Source: Brevibacterium antiquum CNRZ 918 (GTDB lineage: Bacteria; Actinomycetota; Actinomycetes; Actinomycetales; Brevibacteriaceae). From it: DNA of 64,000 nucleotides. Location: contig NZ_FXZD01000002.1 of assembly GCF_900169145.1 (NCBI RefSeq), positions 434,001 through 498,000 of the forward strand, written 5' to 3'. The position numbers were made by a program, and so were the translations under genes. Numbering within the stretch: the first letter of the stretch is position 1; each line of letters begins with the position of its first letter. Shown here one piece after another: positions 17,367 to 29,004 of the stretch. The notes beneath the pieces were generated by a model, which worked only from the letters and a program-made list of their open reading frames with translations, was not told where the DNA came from and searched no databases.

Positions 17367-18596
17367 CTAGAGGCTGTCGAGCCAGGCTCGGACCCGATCG
17401 GAGTCGGCCCCTAGTTCTGGCGGGGCGAGGTCGTAGGAGACCTCGGACTTCGACAGGGTGATCGGATTGCGGATCGTGGGGATGACGCGCTCGCCGCCGC
17501 CGGTGTCGACGATGGGTTCGAGGCCGAGGTCCTTTGCGCGTTCGACTCCCTGGGCGATGGAGTTGATCGGTGCGCAGGGCAGGCCGACGGCAGTGAGTTT
17601 CTCGAACCACTTCTGAGCCGTGTGGGCTTGGAGGGCCTCGAGAAGTTCGGGTTCGAGCTGGTCGCGATTGGCGTTGCGGGTCTTGGCCTTGGCGAAGCGT
17701 TCGTCCTCGGCGAGGTCCGGCCGTCCCAATGCGGTGGCGAGCTTGGCGAACTGACCGTCATTGGCTGCAGCCACGATGAGTTCGCCGTCCTTGGTCGCCA
17801 TCGGCTGGTAGGGGTAGAGACTCGGGTGGGCGTTGCCCATGCGGGTCGGCGTCACACCCGCCGCTGCGTAGGCGCCCGACTGGTTGGCTAGGCCGGACAT
17901 CGCTGAGGACATGAGATTGGTCTGGACCAGCTGGCCCTCGCCGGTGAGGTTCTTGTGCTGGATCGCGGCCATGATGCCGATCGTCGTGTGCAGGCCGGTG
18001 ATGACGTCGAAGATCGCGACACCGGCGCGGAAGGGCGAGCCATCCGGGTCGCCGGTGACGCTCATGAATCCGGACATCGCCTGGACGAGCAGGTCGTAGC
18101 CGGGCAGGGCATTGTGGGCGCCGAAACCGGTGACCGAGGCGTAGATGACCTCGGCATTGGTCTCTGACACCGAGTCGTAGTCGAGGCCGAACTTCTTCAG
18201 CCCACCGGGTTTGAAGTTCTCAACAATGATGTCGGCCCGGGCGGCGAGCCTCTGGGCCACGGCGAGGTCATCAGCGTCAGAGAAGTCGAGGACGATGTCG
18301 TATTTGTTGCGGTTGATCGACAGATAGTAGGTGGCATCGTCATCGCGGACCGGGGGTGCCCAGTGCCTCGTGTCGTCGCCACTCGGGCCCTCGACCTTGA
18401 TGACGGTGGCGCCGAGGTCGGCGAGCATCATCGTCGAATACGGGCCAGCGAGGACTCGAGAGAAGTCGACGACGAGCTGACCGCTCAAGGGACCATTGCC
18501 GGTGCGGGGGAGGAAGCCGGCGATGGACTCGGCCCGATCGCCTGCGGTCTTGCCCTGATCCGTTGGTGCCTGGCTCGTGGCTGTCTCGCCATTCAT
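17367..18596 (-). CDS. Family III CoA-transferase (CaiB/BaiF-like) lacking the usual catalytic Asp
   Basis: A 409-residue protein with the family III signature VDFSRVLAGPYSTMMLADLGA and then VIKVEGP, plus FFGAH-like VTGFGAHNALPGYD and MGNAHPSLYPYQPM. In typical members the nucleophilic Asp lies just after GEGQ-V-V-S-L-L-D-S; here the segment reads GEGQLVQTNLMSSAMSGL, with Ser at the expected position (about residue 220). It would activate the acid that the downstream dehydrogenase oxidises. First gene of the operon, divergent from the LysR regulator. Confidence 0.87.
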   Translation of the reverse strand: MNGETATSQAPTDQGKTAGDRAESIAGFLPRTGNGPLSGQLVVDFSRVLAGPYSTMMLADLGATVIKVEGPSGDDTRHWAPPVRDDDATYYLSINRNKYDIVLDFSDADDLAVAQRLAARADIIVENFKPGGLKKFGLDYDSVSETNAEVIYASVTGFGAHNALPGYDLLVQAMSGFMSVTGDPDGSPFRAGVAIFDVITGLHTTIGIMAAIQHKNLTGEGQLVQTNLMSSAMSGLANQSGAYAAAGVTPTRMGNAHPSLYPYQPMATKDGELIVAAANDGQFAKLATALGRPDLAEDERFAKAKTRNANRDQLEPELLEALQAHTAQKWFEKLTAVGLPCAPINSIAQGVERAKDLGLEPIVDTGGGERVIPTIRNPITLSKSEVSYDLAPPELGADSDRVRAWLDSL

Positions 18597-18685
18597 CGAT
18601 GAACGCTCCCGGTGATTCTGCTCGTCTCTGAGGTTTCTCAGAGTGTTTCACCCCACAATATAGCAATGTGAGCAATAATGAGAAG

Positions 18686-18703
18686 CAATTGTTATCGGAA
18701 TTG
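18686..18703. promoter_or_regulatory. Candidate LysR operator
   Basis: CAATT-gttatcgg-AATTG is an inverted repeat in the AT-rich gap between the CoA-transferase operon and the divergent LysR gene, 33 bases before the regulator start. Confidence 0.5.
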
Positions 18704-18735
18704 ATATTTAAGAGGACGGCGGAGGAGATCGGAAC

Positions 18736-19635
18736 ATGATGGATATTCAGCAGGTGCGTGCCTTTCTCGCCGTCGCCGAGGAACTGCACTTCGGTCGCGC
18801 CGCCGAGCGACTGGGAGTGCTCCAGCCCCCGCTGAGTCGCACGATCCGGGCGCTCGAGGACGAGCTCGGGGTCTCGCTGTTCCAGCGCACGACCCGGAAT
18901 GTGAAACTCTCCCCGGAGGGCGAGGCGCTGATCGAACCTGCCCGGAAAATGCTCGAATACCAGAGCCTTGCCGTCGATTCCGTCCAGCGGGCGGCGTCGG
19001 GGGAGACCGGGCGCATCAGCTTCGGCTTCGCCAGATCCTCCTCGCGTGCTCTGGCTGCGGCACTGGTGGCAGCCTCGCGGAGGCGGAATCCGGGAATCGT
19101 CTTCAGCCTCGAGTCCAATGTCTTCGCCGAGGAGGGGCTGGCCCGACTCGTCGACGGAACCCTCGACCTCGCACTGGTCAGATGGGACAAACAGCCGCCG
19201 GGAGTGACGGGACGAACGGTCATGATCGAACGCCTGTGCGCAGCTCTGCCCGAAGACCATCGGCTGGCAGGGCGCTCCTCCCTGCGTGTCGACGAACTCG
19301 CCGACGAAGACTTCATCACACTGCCCGCCCATCCCAGTTCGACGCTGCGCGAGAACACGCTGCGATTGTGCCACGATGCCGGCTTCACGCCTCGCGTGGC
19401 GCAGGTGGCCCCGGACTCGCAGACGATTGGAGCCCTCGTCGCCGCAGGGTTGGGGATCTCAATCACCTTCGACTCGGTCTCGGCGAATACGCGTGAGGCC
19501 GGAACCGTGGCCGTGCCGCTCGACATCGAGCAGGAACCTTCGACGCTGTACCTGGCGCACCGAACCGACCATGGGAAGACGTCACTGGATGCGGTGCTGG
19601 CCCTCGCCGAGGATGTGCTGCCGACCGTGGAGTGA
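18736..19635 (+). CDS. LysR-family transcriptional regulator
   Basis: A 299-residue protein of typical length. The N-terminal winged HTH is MDIQQVRAFLAVAEELHFGR with AAERLGVLQPPLSRTIRALE; the C-terminal effector-binding domain follows. A strong ribosome site (GGCGGAGGAG) precedes the ATG. It is divergent from the CoA-transferase/acyl-CoA dehydrogenase/SDR operon and most likely activates it in response to the acid substrate. Its 3' end overlaps the converging DUF1990 gene by 54 bases. Confidence 0.92.
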   Translation: MMDIQQVRAFLAVAEELHFGRAAERLGVLQPPLSRTIRALEDELGVSLFQRTTRNVKLSPEGEALIEPARKMLEYQSLAVDSVQRAASGETGRISFGFARSSSRALAAALVAASRRRNPGIVFSLESNVFAEEGLARLVDGTLDLALVRWDKQPPGVTGRTVMIERLCAALPEDHRLAGRSSLRVDELADEDFITLPAHPSSTLRENTLRLCHDAGFTPRVAQVAPDSQTIGALVAAGLGISITFDSVSANTREAGTVAVPLDIEQEPSTLYLAHRTDHGKTSLDAVLALAEDVLPTVE

Positions 19636-20157
19636 ACTGGGCCCAGGCGAGGGGAGCCGCTGCAGCATCCGCTTCAGTCCGGTCGCATAGCGTGCGGCCA
19701 TCATCTTCTGCGCCGCGACCGACAGTGGGGCAAAGGCCTTCAGCAGCGGATGCCCGGGAACCGATTCGGACGTGATGGTGACGCGCAGGCGGTCGTCCGA
19801 ACTGACCGTCACAAGAAAGGTCTGTTCCCCGGACTCCAGGTGACCCGGCAGAGTGCGATAGACGAAGCCCGCCGCTCGTTGAAACTGCCGTTCCTCGTCA
19901 GTCACTTCGGTGTCGATGACCTCGACGACTTCGCACGGGCCGACCGGAACCGAAAGCTCGCGACCGCGCAGGCGCACCGCTCGACGCGGCCAGACCGGGT
20001 TGAGCCAGAGATCGACGATCTGACCGACATGCGCTCGCCGCACCGGACGCGCAATGACTCCGGCAGATTCCTGGAGCTTCCACGTCAGAATCGCCTCCCG
20101 CGCCAAGGGAAACAGCTCGGCAGATCCGAGATCGAGGGTGTGCTCCAAACGGTTCAT
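19582..20157 (-). CDS. DUF1990 family protein
   Basis: A 191-residue protein recognised by AGFVYRTLPGHLESGEQTFLV and an N-terminal segment AREAILTWKLQESAGV typical of DUF1990. The function of the family is unknown. An AAGGAG ribosome site precedes the ATG. The last 18 codons overlap the end of the LysR gene in antisense, so the two transcripts would share complementary 3' ends. The gene is divergent from the SDR at 20278. Confidence 0.8.
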   Translation of the reverse strand: MNRLEHTLDLGSAELFPLAREAILTWKLQESAGVIARPVRRAHVGQIVDLWLNPVWPRRAVRLRGRELSVPVGPCEVVEVIDTEVTDEERQFQRAAGFVYRTLPGHLESGEQTFLVTVSSDDRLRVTITSESVPGHPLLKAFAPLSVAAQKMMAARYATGLKRMLQRLPSPGPSSLHGRQHILGEGQHRIQ

Positions 20158-20232
20158 CCGCGAACTCCTTCTGCTTTCCGTCGACTTCTCCTTGTGATCC
20201 TCGCCTGCTCCTGCCTACGATACAAATACCGC

Positions 20233-20250
20233 ACTGAGCGAACGCTCGGT
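20233..20250. promoter_or_regulatory. TetR-type inverted repeat
   Basis: ACTGAGCG-AA-CGCTCGGT is an inverted repeat (7 of 8 positions symmetric) of the style bound by TetR-family repressors, between the divergent DUF1990 and SDR genes. No TetR gene is in the window, so the regulator would act from elsewhere. Confidence 0.5.
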
Positions 20251-20277
20251 TTCCTTCACGAACGACGGAGTTCCCAC

Positions 20278-21078
20278 ATGACAGAGCACGCCACCACGGA
20301 CGCCCAGGCTCACTTCGGCAAGCGCTTCGCCGGCCAGGTCGCACTGATCACCGGTGCCAGCCGCGGCATCGGCCTCGGCATCGCCCAGCGGCTGCAGGCC
20401 GAGGGTGCCACCGTCGTCCTCACCGCACGTAAGCCCGAGGCCCTCGCCGAGGCGGTCGCGCAGTTCCCCGAAGGCACCGCGCTGGCCGTCGCCGGGAAGT
20501 CGGACGATCCCGAGCACCGGGCAGAGGTCTATGACACGATCGCGGAGAAGTTCGGTCGCCTCGACGTGTTGGTCACCAACGTCGGCATCAACCCCGTCTA
20601 CGGTCCGCTCATCGACCTCGACCTCGACGCGGCCCGCAAGATCCTCGACGTCAACGTCCTCGGCACGCTCGCCTGGGTCCAGGAAGCCGTCCACCACGAG
20701 AAGCTGAACTTCCGTGAGAACAAGGGACGCGTCGTGAGCATCTCCTCCGTCGCAGGGGAGCGGCCGAGCCCGGGTATCTCCTTCTACGGCATCTCGAAGG
20801 CGGCGGTCTCGCACCTGACTAAGTCGCTGGCCGTCGAGCTCGGCCCGGACATCAGGGTCAACGCCGTCGCCCCAGCCGTGGTGAAGACGGACTTTGCCAC
20901 CGCGCTCTATGAAGGCAGGGAAGAAGAGGTCTCCTCTGCTTACCCGGTCAAGCGCCTCGGAACTCCCGAAGACATCGCCGCTGCCGTGGCCTACCTCGCG
21001 TCCTCCGACGCGGATTGGATCACCGCGCAGGTTCTCACCGCCGATGGGGGAGTCATCACCGCCGGAGGCAATGCCTGA
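20278..21078 (+). CDS. SDR-family oxidoreductase (3-oxoacyl-ACP reductase-like)
   Basis: A 266-residue SDR with TGASRGIGLGIA (about residue 26), a serine in SISSVAGE and YGISKAAVSHLTKSLA. The usual NNAG is VTNVG here. The start ATG has GGAG 8 bases upstream; the much longer open frame upstream is non-coding. A possible TetR operator precedes it and a 19-bp hairpin follows. The substrate is unknown; context gives no pathway. Confidence 0.88.
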   Translation: MTEHATTDAQAHFGKRFAGQVALITGASRGIGLGIAQRLQAEGATVVLTARKPEALAEAVAQFPEGTALAVAGKSDDPEHRAEVYDTIAEKFGRLDVLVTNVGINPVYGPLIDLDLDAARKILDVNVLGTLAWVQEAVHHEKLNFRENKGRVVSISSVAGERPSPGISFYGISKAAVSHLTKSLAVELGPDIRVNAVAPAVVKTDFATALYEGREEEVSSAYPVKRLGTPEDIAAAVAYLASSDADWITAQVLTADGGVITAGGNA

Positions 21079-21176
21079 CCTGGTGCCCTGACCTGTTGCC
21101 AGGCAGCCAACGCGACGCGAGATTCTGGGGAAGCAGAACGTCGATTTTCGTCGGGCGGTCGTCCCCTTCGCGACAG

Positions 21177-21229
21177 TGAGGAACTTTCAGTGTGATTCCG
21201 GACCGCTTTTTCACACTGAAAGTTCCTCA
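21177..21229 (+). terminator. Perfect 19-bp stem-loop after the SDR gene
   Basis: TGAGGAACTTTCAGTGTGA (21177-21195) pairs perfectly with 21211-21229 around a 15-base loop. It lies 98 bases after the SDR stop and before the riboswitch, so it probably ends SDR transcription. Confidence 0.65.
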
Positions 21230-21387
21230 ATCCGTCTCGCCCCATGCCCCGCATACTCGTCGGTCACCGAGTCCCATCACGGTGTTTGTCCGCCGTGATC
21301 GCAGACACTAGACTTGGCCCCATAAGTTCATAGCCACACCGGCTATAGGAATATAGCCACACACAATTGAATACTGCCGTTAAGACA

Positions 21388-21565
21388 TGACGTGGGAGAG
21401 CTGCTCAACTGTCGCAACCACCAGTTGCCCGAACAGTCCGAAGCAGCGCCGTAGGTGCAATTCCCTCCCCGGGAAACTCTCAGGCCCAGTACCACCGATT
21501 GCAGGCATATCTGAAGGACCGCCACCGCGCTCGCGCGCTGTCAGTCTGACAGAACGGGGAGGACC
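21388..21565 (+). ncRNA. Glycine riboswitch
   Basis: The leader of gcvP carries hallmark elements of the actinobacterial glycine aptamer in order: GGGAGAG (about 21391), CCGAAGCAGCGCCGTAGGTG, CCCTCCCCGGGAAACTCTCAGGCC (21461-21485), the GTACCACCG linker, ATCTGAAGG, and CTGACAGAACGGGGAGG. Glycine binding would switch on glycine-cleavage expression. I cannot tell by eye whether the second half is a full tandem aptamer. Confidence 0.9.
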
Positions 21566-21587
21566 ACCACTGCTCAGTGCGTCCTCC
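21558..21587 (+). promoter_or_regulatory. Candidate riboswitch expression-platform hairpin
   Basis: GGAGGAC (21558-21564) pairs with GTCCTCC (21581-21587), with an inner CACTG-CT-CAGTG stem. It uses the GGGGAGG at the 3' end of the aptamer, so formation should compete with aptamer folding. No U-run follows. Confidence 0.5.
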
Positions 21588-21620
21588 ATAGGCGGGCGCG
21601 ACACCGACCCGAGGACGGCA

Positions 21621-24571
<2,951 letters not shown>

Positions 24572-24572
<1 letters not shown>

Positions 24573-25855
24573 TGAGTACTGAGAATTCGCCGCGGGAGAC
24601 CCCGCTGCACGATATCCATGCCCAGCTGGGCGCATCCTTCACCGACTTCGGCGGCTGGGACATGCCGCTGAAGTACGGGTCCGAACTGGCTGAGCACCGT
24701 GCCGTGCGCGAAGCCGCAGGCATCTTCGACCTCTCCCACATGGGCGAAGTCCGCCTCACCGGCTCCGACGCTGCGGCATTCCTCGACTACGCGCTCGTGG
24801 CGAAGTACTCGAAGATGAAGATCGGCAAGGCCAAGTACGGTGTGCTCGTCAACGAGGCAGGCTACCTCCTCGATGACCTCATCACCTACCGGATCGGAGA
24901 CGAAGAGTTCCTCATCGTCCCCAACGCCTCGAACACTCCGACCGTGGTCGCAGCATTGAAGGAACGGCTGCAGGCCTTTCTGCGTGACGAGTCCCCGGGC
25001 GCCGATGCCAAACTCTTCGACGAGTCCGACGTCACCGCTCTCATCGCCGTGCAGGGGCCGAACTCAGAGGCCATCATCCTCCGCGCCCTCGACGAGGGTG
25101 CACACGGGGAATTCGGGCCAGCGACCACCTCGGCGGATGGATCATCGGCCAACGATGCAGCCGTCGACGGATCCGCGAATGATTCCGCGGTGAACTCGAC
25201 CGGAATCACCGTCGGCGAGGCGGTCCGGGAGCTGAAGTACTACGCGTGGATGCCGCTGACGATCGCGGGCATCGACATGATGCTGGCGCGCACCGGCTAC
25301 ACCGGCGAAGACGGCTTCGAGCTCTACATTCCCAACATCGCCGCGCCGCGTCTGTGGGAGACCCTGACGACTGCTGGTGCCGACTACGGCCTCGTGCCCT
25401 GCGGCCTGGCCTCGCGTGACTCGCTGCGCTTGGAAGCGGGTATGCCGCTCTACGGCAACGAACTCAGCCTCGAGACTTCGCCCTTCGACGTCGGACTCGG
25501 CCGCATGATCGGGTTCACAACGAAGGAGAACTTCGCCGCCCGCGACGCGTTGGCCAAGCTGGGGGAGACCGAGCCTCCGCGGGTGCTCGTCGGACTCACC
25601 TCCGCGGGTCGTCGTGCCGCACGATCCGGGGCGAGCGTCTTCGCCTCGGCAGACGAGGTCGGCGCCGAAGGCAGCAGCTCCGTCGGCACCATCACCTCCG
25701 GACAGCCCTCGCCGACGTTGGGACACCCCATCGCGTTGGCGTTCCTCGACCGCGGACTCGCCGACCCCGGCACGCCCGTATTCGTGGACATCCGCGGCAA
25801 GGCACACGAGTTCTCCGTGACCGAGCTGCCGTTCTACAAGCGCGGCGAGAACTGA
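24572..25855 (+). CDS. gcvT: Aminomethyltransferase, glycine cleavage T-protein
   Basis: A 427-residue T-protein that moves the aminomethyl carbon to tetrahydrofolate and releases ammonia. Family features are TPLHDIHAQLGASFTDFGGW near the N-terminus, IFDLSHMGEVRLTG, TGYTGEDGFELYI and LRLEAGMPLYGNEL. It is longer than the usual 360-375 residues because of two low-complexity insertions: about 30 Ser/Asp/Ala-rich residues encoded at 25110-25205, and a second Ser/Gly-rich stretch at about 25610-25700. Start codon overlaps the gcvP stop. Confidence 0.96.
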
Positions 25856-25875
25856 TCCGTCGATCCTGATGCTGT

Positions 25876-25904
25876 TGCCCCCGGTGGCTCGTACACTGGG
25901 GGCA
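25876..25904 (+). terminator. Hairpin between gcvT and gcvH
   Basis: TGCCCCC pairs with GGGGGCA around a 15-base loop in the 92-base gcvT-gcvH gap. It may reduce read-through or stabilise mRNA ends, since gcvH is usually needed in higher amount. Confidence 0.5.
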
Positions 25905-25947
25905 CCTGCTCACCAACTAGCTGTCAATTAAGCAGAAAAGGACAATC

Positions 25948-26346
25948 ATGGCTGAATTGCCCCCGCTCCCACAGAACTTCACCTACTCCGCTGAGCACGA
26001 GTGGATCAACGCCGGAGCCGACGCCATTGTCGGCAACACGGTGAAGATCGGCATCACCGCAGTCGCCGCTGACGCCCTCGGCGAGGTCGTCTACGTGGAC
26101 CTGCCTGAGGTCGGCGACACCGTCACCGCCGGCGAGACCTGTGGCGAGGTCGAATCGACCAAGTCGGTCTCCGACCTCTACTGCCCGGTCACCGGCGAGG
26201 TCACCGCCATCAACGAGGCCGCCACGGACAACCCCGGCGTGCTCAACTCCGACCCCTACGGCGACGGCTGGCTGTTCGAAGTCAACGTCACCGAACTGGG
26301 CGAAGTGATGGACGCAGCAGGCTACGCAGAGGCCAACTCCCTCTGA
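25948..26346 (+). CDS. gcvH: Glycine cleavage H-protein
   Basis: A 132-residue lipoyl carrier of usual length. The lipoylated lysine is Lys72 in [14 protein letters not shown]-terminal YSAEHEWI and C-terminal [11 protein letters not shown] are family marks. An AAAAGGA ribosome site precedes the ATG. It shuttles the aminomethyl group between GcvP and GcvT and needs lipoylation by enzymes encoded elsewhere. Confidence 0.97.
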   Translation: MAELPPLPQNFTYSAEHEWINAGADAIVGNTVKIGITAVAADALGEVVYVDLPEVGDTVTAGETCGEVESTKSVSDLYCPVTGEVTAINEAATDNPGVLNSDPYGDGWLFEVNVTELGEVMDAAGYAEANSL

Positions 26347-26360
26347 CACACCCTCCGACC

Positions 26361-26431
26361 GATGGGACCGACCACGGCTGGAGTCATCCGGCCTGACTGG
26401 GCCGGAACGACCCGGCCCGGTCGGTCCCATC
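26361..26431 (+). terminator. Branched hairpin between gcvH and sdaA
   Basis: An outer 13-bp stem GATGGGACCGACC/GGTCGGTCCCATC (26361-26373 with 26419-26431) encloses an inner CCGGCC-tgactg-GGCCGG stem. It could end most gcv transcripts or act as an attenuator before sdaA, 30 bases upstream of its start. Confidence 0.6.
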
Positions 26432-26461
26432 GATCACCCGAAAAGAATCGGAGTATCTTCC

Positions 26462-27940
26462 ATGCCATTGAGCGTCTTCGATCTCTTTACCGTCGGCATC
26501 GGCCCGTCGAGTTCCCACACCGTCGGCCCGATGCGAGCGGCATCGAGCTTCCTCACACTTCTGGGCGACAAGCTGGGATCCGTTGCAAGCATCAAGGTTG
26601 ATGTCTTCGGATCCCTCGCCGCCACCGGTGCCGGACACGGCACCTTCGACGCGATCCTGATCGGCCTGGAAGGCTGTGCACCCGACGCTGTCGAAGCCAA
26701 TGAACTCACCGCCCGCCGGACCCGTATGTCCGAAACCGGGACGATCCTCCTCGGCGACGCAGTCGGGCACGGCGTCGAGATCGCCTTCACCGAGGACGAC
26801 ATGGTCAAGCGTCCCCTGACCATCAAGCCTCGCCACACGAACGCCATGACCATCACAGCCTTCGACGCCGAAGGCCAGACCCTGGCCGAAGAGACCTACT
26901 ATTCCGTCGGCGGCGGCTTCGTCACCTCCGAGACCGAGTTCCTGGAGAAGGAGCAGGCCGCCGAGGTTGTTGCTGAGTCGGGAGAGGACGACACCAGCGA
27001 GTTCGCCGTTGCCGATGCTGTCGTCGACGCCGAGCTGCAGTCCTACAGCGAAGAGCTGCCCTATCCGTTCCACTCGGCCGTCGAACTCCTGCAGCGCTGC
27101 AAGGAAAGCGACATGTCGATCGCCGAGATCATGCTCGCCAACGAGAAGTCGATGCGCGATGAGGACGAGATCCGTCACGGCCTCCTCCACATCTACTCCG
27201 TGATGGAAGAGTGCGCTTCGGCGTCCCTGGACCGCTCGGGCTACCTGCCGGGCGGGCTCAAGGTGCGCAGGCGCGCCCACGACTGGTACCTCAAGTTCAA
27301 GGCCGAGGATCCCGACCGCGACCCCGGCTACTACCTGGAGTGGGTCAATCTCATCGCCATGGCCGTCAACGAGGAGAACGCCTCGGGCGGACGCGTCGTC
27401 ACCGCCCCGACGAACGGCGCTGCCGGCATCATCCCCGCAGTCCTCCACTATGCGCTCAACTACGTGGATTCCGTGGTCAAGGGCGGCGAGGCTGCCAAGC
27501 ACGCGGCGATCGTGGACTTCGTGCTCACCTCGGCGGCGGTGGGTGTCCTCTATAAGGAGAGAGCATCCATCTCCGGCGCCGAGGTGGGCTGCCAGGGCGA
27601 GGTCGGATCCGCCTCCTCGATGGCTGCCGGGGGACTGGCCGCGATCATGGGCGGCACCCCGGAGCAGATCGAGAACGCCGCCGAGATCGCCATGGAGCAC
27701 AACCTGGGCCTGACCTGCGACCCGATCTCCGGGCTCGTGCAGGTCCCCTGCATCGAACGCAACGCGATCGCGGCAGGCAAGGCCATCAACGCCTCCCGGA
27801 TGGCCCTGTGGGGCGATGGCCAGCACAGGGTCAGCCTCGACGAGGTGATCGAGACGATGCGCCAGACAGGTGCGGACATGAGCTCGAAGTACAAGGAGAC
27901 AGCGCAGGGCGGCCTCGCCGTCAACGTCGTCGAATGCTGA
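26462..27940 (+). CDS. sdaA: L-serine ammonia-lyase (iron-sulfur, single chain)
   Basis: A 492-residue enzyme that deaminates L-serine to pyruvate. The N-terminal beta domain starts [20 protein letters not shown]; the catalytic domain has the Fe-S cysteines in [30 protein letters not shown]. About 30 acidic residues ([20 protein letters not shown]) are inserted between the two domains near residue 165. Placed after gcvPTH, it fits a route from glycine (through serine hydroxymethyltransferase, not in the window) to pyruvate. Confidence 0.95.
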   Translation: MPLSVFDLFTVGIGPSSSHTVGPMRAASSFLTLLGDKLGSVASIKVDVFGSLAATGAGHGTFDAILIGLEGCAPDAVEANELTARRTRMSETGTILLGDAVGHGVEIAFTEDDMVKRPLTIKPRHTNAMTITAFDAEGQTLAEETYYSVGGGFVTSETEFLEKEQAAEVVAESGEDDTSEFAVADAVVDAELQSYSEELPYPFHSAVELLQRCKESDMSIAEIMLANEKSMRDEDEIRHGLLHIYSVMEECASASLDRSGYLPGGLKVRRRAHDWYLKFKAEDPDRDPGYYLEWVNLIAMAVNEENASGGRVVTAPTNGAAGIIPAVLHYALNYVDSVVKGGEAAKHAAIVDFVLTSAAVGVLYKERASISGAEVGCQGEVGSASSMAAGGLAAIMGGTPEQIENAAEIAMEHNLGLTCDPISGLVQVPCIERNAIAAGKAINASRMALWGDGQHRVSLDEVIETMRQTGADMSSKYKETAQGGLAVNVVEC

Positions 27941-28002
27941 GGTAGCCCGCGGGGCTGTCGTATGGGCGGCCCTTCCAGCGTCCTCGAGGCTGCCGCGCTA
28001 GG

Positions 28003-28097
28003 TTTTCACCCTCCGGTGCCGTCGAAACCCCGCCTGCGCGTCGAAACATCGCTGTGGGCATAGGGGCTTCGACACGCAGGCGCTGTCTCGGTGAAAA
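28003..28097. repeat. Nested imperfect inverted repeat in the sdaA-ectA gap
   Basis: Outer arms TTTTCACC/GGTGAAAA (28003-28010 with 28090-28097) enclose GCCTGCG-c-GTCGAA/TTCGAC-a-CGCAGGC (28032-28045 with 28068-28081). It probably marks the end of the sdaA transcript. The rest of the 569-base gap has no convincing ORF. Confidence 0.5.
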
Positions 28098-28281
28098 GTC
28101 GCTTCCTGCTGCCTGTTTCAGCTGCGTGAGAGGCCGGTATCTGACACCCGCTGCCCTCGCCCGCATCCATGCATTGCCCTATCCAGCAACCCTCCCTGCC
28201 TTTCCCGCCGTCCAGCCGGATGGCTGTCTCCGGCACCCCGAATAGTCATCCGGAAGTCATGCCCCGAGGTGGCGTCGAAAC

Positions 28282-28309
28282 GTGGAACAACCGTGGAACC
28301 GCTGTTCCA
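28282..28309. promoter_or_regulatory. Repeated GTGGAAC element upstream of ectA
   Basis: GTGGAAC occurs at 28282-28288 and 28293-28299; the second copy forms a perfect palindrome TGGAAC-CGCT-GTTCCA with 28304-28309. It lies about 170 bases before the ectA promoter and could be an operator for osmotic control. Confidence 0.4.
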
Positions 28310-28474
28310 AAAGTGCTGAAATGTAACGAAACGATAACGAAGCTCTACCCCGGAATGAGCGCGGAAGAGCGCCCTGGCGCATCCCAGAGATGCCATGGGG
28401 AAACCCCGGTTCGTGACGTCGGGAACACGCGCGGGAATCACCACTGAATGGGGCGTGAATCACCGGTTTTCGAG

Positions 28475-28502
28475 TTGACGCTCATCCTCAGGTCGTTAGG
28501 TT
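28475..28502 (+). promoter_or_regulatory. ectA promoter, leaderless GTG start
   Basis: TTGACG (28475-28480), 16 bases, TAGGTT (28497-28502), then 7 bases to the GTG at 28510. Transcription and translation would begin at about the same base. Confidence 0.6.
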
Positions 28503-28509
28503 TGAAGGC

Positions 28510-29004
28510 GTGAGAAACGCAGTCGCTGAACCTCAAACAGAAACCGATGTCCGTGTTCCAACTATGGAAGACGGTCAACACATGTGGAGACTGGCTAAAG
28601 ATTCGGCCGTTCTCGACCTGAACTCCTCGTACTCCTACATTCTGTGGTGCCGAGACTTCTCGGCCACCTCGACGATCGCGCGAATCGGCGGAGAGCCCGC
28701 CGGGTTCGTCACCGGCTACACCCGCCCGGATCGGCCTAACACGCTGATGATCTGGCAGGTCGCAGTCTCGTCGGACTTCCGCGGACACGGATTGGCGAAG
28801 ACCATGCTCAACGAGCTGGCCGATCGCACCAATGCGCTCCGCCTGGAGACGACGATCACCGATGACAACGACGCTTCAAACCGTCTGTTCCAGTCATTCG
28901 CTGAGCAGCGTGACGCTAATTGCGAACGAAGCGCGCTGATCACTCCGGATCTGTACCCGGACGGTCACGACACAGAATACCTGTACGAGATCGCACCACT
29001 GTGA
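28510..29004 (+). CDS. ectA: L-2,4-diaminobutyrate acetyltransferase
   Basis: A 164-residue GNAT enzyme making N-gamma-acetyl-diaminobutyrate, the second step of ectoine synthesis. It shows LDLNSSYSYILWCRDFS, the acetyl-CoA loop VSSDFRGHGLAKTMLNEL and ETTITDDNDASNRLFQ. The GTG start at 28510 is supported by the promoter; the next in-frame ATG (28564) would cut into the conserved N-terminus. First gene of ectABC. Confidence 0.93.
   Translation: MRNAVAEPQTETDVRVPTMEDGQHMWRLAKDSAVLDLNSSYSYILWCRDFSATSTIARIGGEPAGFVTGYTRPDRPNTLMIWQVAVSSDFRGHGLAKTMLNELADRTNALRLETTITDDNDASNRLFQSFAEQRDANCERSALITPDLYPDGHDTEYLYEIAPL

Noticed and set aside
26384-27826. 480-codon minus-strand ORF opposite sdaA
   Set aside because: Antisense shadow; the plus strand encodes serine dehydratase throughout.
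28169-28447. 92-codon ORF before ectA
   Set aside because: No ribosome site and a composition unlike the neighbours; it crosses the inverted repeats of the ectA regulatory region.
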